Assembly: GCF_030867095.1 (NCBI RefSeq) | Contig: NC_081832.1 | Span: 62,109,444-62,173,443 of the forward strand | From: Alligator mississippiensis | Taxonomy: Eukaryota; Chordata; Crocodylia; Alligatoridae | Direction: 5' to 3' | Length of the DNA: 64,000 nucleotides | Part shown: positions 59,401 through 64,000 of the stretch, piece after piece | Layout of the letters: the number at the start of each line of letters is the position of its first letter | Numbering within the stretch: the first letter of the stretch is position 1 | Program-made: the position numbers and the translations under genes | The notes under the pieces: generated by a model | The model's input: only the letters and a program-made list of their open reading frames with translations | What the model was told of the DNA's origin: nothing | Databases searched by the model: none

Positions 59401-59819
59401 GCGCGGTGAAGTGGCCTCTGCGCCCGGGCAAAGTCGGGAAGCGCTCTCTAAAGCGCTGTGTTTCTTCTCCCCCTGGAGCAAGAGCCCCCCTGGTGCAGGT
59501 GACAGCTGGGGGGGGGGGGGCAGGCCAGAGAAAGGGAGGGGGAGAGGAGAAGGGAAAGGAGACGTATAAAGAGGGGAAGCAAGCAAAGGCACAAATGAAG
59601 GGCCAGGCTAGGCTGCTGGAGAGGTAGCGGGGTGGTGCCAGTGACATCAAGCATCTCTTTTTTTATGCTCCCTGGCATGGAGCCGTCAAGCCACATAGCA
59701 GCACAACCGGCTTAAAGGGGCAGTGTGACCCCCAGACTGGTGAGAAACTGCTCTGAAGGGGTGGTGGCTGTTTAATTACACCAGTCAGAGCAGCTCCGGG
59801 GGTAGGCAAGACCTTAGAG
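59401..59819. other. STC2 upstream flank
   Basis: Composition falls from the CpG island into ordinary DNA. A purine-rich GA tract lies at about 59508-59590. No gene recognised. Confidence 0.4.
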
Positions 59820-60066
59820 CAGTGGTTCTCAAGCAGGGTGCTGTGGCAAACGTGATGGACAAGAGAAACCCAGGGTTTTCACCCAGGGGTTTGTAGGATT
59901 AAAAACATTCTGGCCTGTTGTGACCGGAGGTCTTTGTAGCAGAAGAATTGCTGTATTATTTTTCTGTCGTCAAAAAGCAGAGTGAAAACTAAGAGCTGAC
60001 ATTTTGCAAGAAGTGTCTCGGATCTGTCCAGGGGTGCCTTGAATCTAAACTAGTTGAGAACCACTG
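59820..60066 (+). mobile_element. hAT-type non-autonomous element with target-site duplication
   Basis: CAGTGGTTCTCAA at the left and TTGAGAACCACTG at the right are perfect 13-bp inverted ends. They are flanked by CCTTAGAG (59812-59819) and CCTTAGAA (60067-60074), an 8-bp target-site duplication with one mismatch. The 247-bp element lacks a transposase. A diverged relative lies at about 35165-35385. Confidence 0.85.
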
Positions 60067-60074
60067 CCTTAGAA

Positions 60075-61740
60075 ATTACCTCTTGGGTCATTGACTCCTA
60101 TTGCCTATTTTTTTTTTTTTACCTTGTAGCTCTATCCCCTCCTTGATGCATAATGGCTTCCACTCCTTTTCTTGTTCTCTTTTTATATAACAGAAGCCTT
60201 TTGTTATTTGTTTTAATATCCTTTCTAACTCAGCTCAACTTTTGGTAAATCTCACTTCATCTCTACACTTAATAGCTGGTAGGATGTAACTTTCAGTTCT
60301 ATTTCCCCTTCCTTGTGGGCTGTTATCTTATTTCTACTCTCTTTTGTGAGATGTTAATTCAGCTCATTGGTTTGGGATGCTTCCCTACACATTTTTTTTC
60401 TTTATGCTCAAGGTAAAAATTCCAGGTTGCTTTTGTACCTCAGAGAAACCCCAAGCCTCCTTTACATTCAGGTTCAAAAGCTCTTCAATCCATATGACTT
60501 GATTAATTTGTTCCTGTCATTTCTCAAAGTTTGCCTATTTGAAATTGAGAACCATAGACTTATTTAAACTAAATCAGTTCATGATGATTTTATCCAAGGC
60601 TGTTTTCTATGGTATAGTATTTTATAATGTTTTCTCTGTTTACCAAAAACAAATATAAAATAGCATCACATCTTGTTGCTTCACTGACTGTCTTTGGTGT
60701 ACAAAACTGTTGGCTATTGCATTCAGCAAAATGTGGACCATTTCCCCATGCACTCCCACCAATAGATTCTGCTGATGGATTCTGTGGATTTTCTCTTTAG
60801 ACATCTCTCATTGTTACTCTCACGTCTTTTCTTAGAAGTGGTAGATTATTGTGGCTGTGGACAGTCTTTCGTAAAGAATATAACATTTTGTTATACCCAT
60901 GTTGACGAACCCAGCTGTAATCTAATCTCTGCTTTCTGCTGACTAGCCAAGCTTTGGTGGTTTATAACATGTATTAAAAAATAATATTATCAGGAAAAAG
61001 CACTTTCTGAAATACAAGTCATGCTTTAGCAAACTTGAAATATTTTGGGTAGTGTGGTAGCTGACCCTCACTGCTACAGCTACCTGCCAATTTGAGCGCC
61101 AGGTCATTTTATAGAATAATTACCAATCTGAACATGGTAGTAAAGGCTAGTTTCCAGAAGACTCGGCATGACTGAATAATCACTGGAGTACTGCTGATTT
61201 GCGTGGGCAGAGGATGCTCTGCTGTGATCTGATTTCAGAAAGGGGTGGGGGGAGGTCTAATATAATTACAGACGGCAGGCATTTTATTTAACTTGAAGAT
61301 GATCAGTTTTTTTGGCTTAAAAAGTAAATCTTTAGAAAGGATTGACTCACAATCAGTTTTAACAGTTTCAGATGACTGTTTTTTAGGAAACACTCTGATT
61401 TACACAGTTTTGTCTTGTAAGAATGTTTCATGCTTTAAATAAAAACAAAGAAATGAGTAGACAGCAAAGTGAGCATTTGCAAATACTTATAAGCAAATGG
61501 GAAGAATTTTGTGTACTTTGGTTTTTTGAGTGGGTCTGGAGCTCACATGATTATTACCGGTGTGCTCAGTGATGGACAAAGCCGGAGAAGACAAGGTTTC
61601 TACTTTGAGGTCCTCACATTTTAAATCAGATATAGTCAGACATGGGTGACTTAAGGGCTGGATGTGCTGGGGTGTGGATTTTGGGATTTCAGTGAATGTC
61701 TGTGTACAGTGAAGTAACCTATAGCTGATAGCCTGAGCTG
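60075..61740. other. AT-rich upstream intergenic DNA
   Basis: A T run lies at 60109-60120. No exons or repeat ends are supported. Confidence 0.3.
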
Positions 61741-61749
61741 TACATCATG

Positions 61750-62105
61750 ATTCAGTCAGACACCTCCATAATAAGTGAGACAGTGGAATTTACTGCCTCC
61801 CCTGCTCCTGCGCTCGTTCCTCACCTTGAATCTTAAATCAAGATGCTGACTACAAATGGCAAGTCTCTGTGAAGCCATCATATAGAGCTGTAAAGGAAGA
61901 GCCTCAGCACTGCTGGGAGAAATTGTCAATAGGAGCATGAGCTGAAGCAGCGGCTGAAGTTGGCCTCTGGAGCACTGCCAATCAAAGTGTCGGACCTTCC
62001 CCTGGGAGTGCCTGGATTTCATTTCTACGAGACAGTCTCCGGAAAGTGTGAATGAAATAGGGTTTGACATCAGGGAGCCTTTTTGTCTCCGTAAATTCAA
62101 GGCTG
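61750..62105. promoter_or_regulatory. Candidate conserved non-coding element upstream of STC2
   Basis: This is a GC-balanced, high-complexity block in AT-rich surroundings, 3.1-3.5 kb upstream of the STC2 ATG. It contains ATCAAAG (61981-61987), a TCF/LEF-type word. A 114-codon minus-strand frame spans it but shows no domain. Conservation is a guess from texture. Confidence 0.25.
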
Positions 62106-64000
62106 GCTTTAAGGATTTTTTTAAAGTTGCATGTCCCCATTTACCTTTGATTTAATATTTTTGAGTCTTTAATATTCATAGTTCTTATGATCAATGAACT
62201 ATAAACTCTAAAAAGTAAAATTAATGAAATGCAAGAAAAGGCAGAGCTAATGATATTTAAAATTACTCAGATGTCTCTTTTTCTGGTTCTTTTATGTAAA
62301 GGTCAAATATTTGAAATATGGTTTCAATGAGTAGTTACATTCTAGGTTTGTAGAAAGGCCTACTTTGTTGATTAAATATGAACTGTTTGAAAGATTTATA
62401 AGGGTCAGAAATCCTGCTGAACATTTTAGAGCAGCAGGAAACCGCTCTGTGATATTTTTAAAACAGGTATTTACTCAAGTAATGGGTTACTTTTTATGTG
62501 GAATAAGAAAAACGGGTGTAGCTATATTGGACTTGACATAAAAGAGACATATATAATTTGCAAGCAAAACAGAGTGGAATGCACACATTGTACCTGAAGA
62601 GGTATTTTGAGAAATACAACTCTTTGAGACCAAAAAGCAAAACAACCATGCTTGCTTTTAGGCGGGCAGTGTTTATTCCTTTGCTGATCAGCTGTATAAT
62701 AGGTATTTGGGAACAATTCCTTCTGCTCAGGTAGTTGGAAGTTTCAAAGTCCTTGTAAGTGCTGTGCACTTCATAAAAATGATTACATGCAAATTGGACA
62801 GAAAACACATGTTTCTGAGAACATTTTGGTTCAAATAAAAAAAAATGTGGCAATGTTAGAGCCAAAAATTTACTACAGAATATCTGAACCAGATGCCGTT
62901 AAACCATAATTCCAAGCAATTTGCCAGAATTATGTATTTACTTTAATCTTAAAGTCAGAGTTAAGATAGGCATGGTTTTTATTACTTGTGGATATAAACA
63001 AAAATGTGATGTGAATACAACTAATAGGGGGACAGATAATGATAAACAGGCATGATTTTAGGAACTACTGCGCTAGCGAAACAAAAATGGGAACTCTCCT
63101 GGTCATAATGTCAAAGCAGGGTCTTCATAACGTGGCTGCCCTTATTAAGACATATCAAACAGTAATATGCTAAGTCATTAAATAAGAGGAATGGCAAAAT
63201 TGAGTTCCCGCCTCCTTTGCTATGACACAACAGGTCGTATTCTGAGGAGCTTGTCTTCATTTCTGAGGTGGGCATGGCGAAGAGCTTTGTAAACTTTTTC
63301 CAGATTCTTAAACAACTATAAATAATACACCCAGGAGACTCCTGTTACAAGGATTGACTTGGGCAACCTCTGATCTGCTTGTTACTATCCAGATCACTAG
63401 CTATATCCAGATGCTCAGGAAGAGTGAACCTCCCAGGCCAAGACATGGACATAGAAGAAAAAATCTCCATAAGGAAAAGACGAAGTGAGGCATTTCAATG
63501 CCATCACAGGCCACTTGGGTTATAAATGGCTCCCACTGGCAGTCCCACAAGCCATGGCGTTTTTCCACCTGTGGCCCAAAAACTATCAGACAGCAAATAG
63601 TTTCCTTCTTCTTGGGTCCTGCCAGTGGGATCCTGATTAGTAACAGCCTGATACAGAGAGGTGCTGAGCATCTGTAACTCCCATTTCTCCACAACAAACT
63701 CCAAACCAGAAAAGAGCCAGTGCAGCAGCATCAATAGAAAATGGCTCTTGGAAAGTAAGTTTAGCTTCATGGAACCAGATAAGCAGATTGCATTATAATG
63801 CTGGGGCACAGCATGCTTTAGCCAGGAGCTGAAGTCAGTTCCAGTTCCATTCAAAGGAGCAAACAGAGCTTGTGTGGGATACAACGAAATCCATAGCTCT
63901 TTGCTGGCCCCCTTAGTTCCTGATCAGTTTATTGTTTCAGTTGGTGAAAAATTACATTTCTTGGCACCAATCCTGGAAATGATCCTGTGCTTGACTGTAA
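62106..64000. other. Upstream intergenic DNA, nothing recognised
   Basis: AT-rich sequence to about 63350, then a more complex block to 63900 with overlapping antisense frames (63401-63697, 63504-63884 minus) and no recognisable protein. No features are supported. Confidence 0.3.

Noticed and set aside
58057-59650. Long open frames across the STC2 promoter (up to 367 codons on the minus strand)
   Set aside because: They are read through the CpG island and the 22-bp minisatellite, giving a periodic peptide; only the short signal-peptide exon within is real.
1-64000. CRISPR arrays, bacterial operons, or LTR/retrovirus-like elements
   Set aside because: The window is vertebrate nuclear DNA; no spacer-repeat arrays, polycistronic gene layout, long terminal repeats or gag/pol/env-like frames were recognised.

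Overview
This is nuclear DNA of a land vertebrate, almost certainly a sauropsid. The two genes read best as bird/reptile orthologues, and the interspersed repeats are CR1 LINE 3' ends, MIR-type SINEs, hAT-type non-autonomous elements and many hairpin MITEs. That repeat mix with roomy intergenic DNA fits a crocodilian (or turtle) better than a bird; the species is an inference.

Two protein-coding genes are visible, both on the minus strand. NKX2-5, the cardiac NK2-class homeobox gene, lies at 1632-3397 as two coding exons and gives a 292-residue protein. STC2, encoding the secreted glycoprotein stanniocalcin-2, lies at 47547-58608 as four coding exons and gives 299 residues. All splice junctions have GT/AG ends and join in frame. 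The order and orientation match the human 5q35 neighbourhood. The paralogous pair NKX2-6/STC1 shares a linkage on human 8p21, so the window is one arm of an old duplicated block.

Layout. 1-1104: flank beyond the NKX2-5 poly(A) signal. 1105-3600: NKX2-5 with 3' UTR, intron and GC-rich promoter. 3600-10950: upstream regulatory zone with GATA motifs at 0.56-0.8 kb and a cluster about 3 kb upstream of the ATG, plus a 4.3 kb very GC-rich block. 10950-44440: AT-rich intergenic DNA dominated by decayed repeats, with no gene I can support. 44440-58610: STC2 with a probable 3.1 kb 3' UTR and introns carrying MITEs and a local duplication. 58610-59400: STC2 CpG island with a 22-bp minisatellite. 59400-64000: 5' flank with one intact-looking hAT element and one candidate conserved element.

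I found no new enzymatic or defence system. The most unusual things are a transposon family carrying three copies of its terminal motif, very strong hairpins inside STC2 intron 2, a minisatellite with HRE-like cores upstream of STC2, and candidate cardiac enhancers upstream of NKX2-5. Long open frames in the GC-rich blocks are by-products of base composition. No retrovirus-like or LTR element was recognised.
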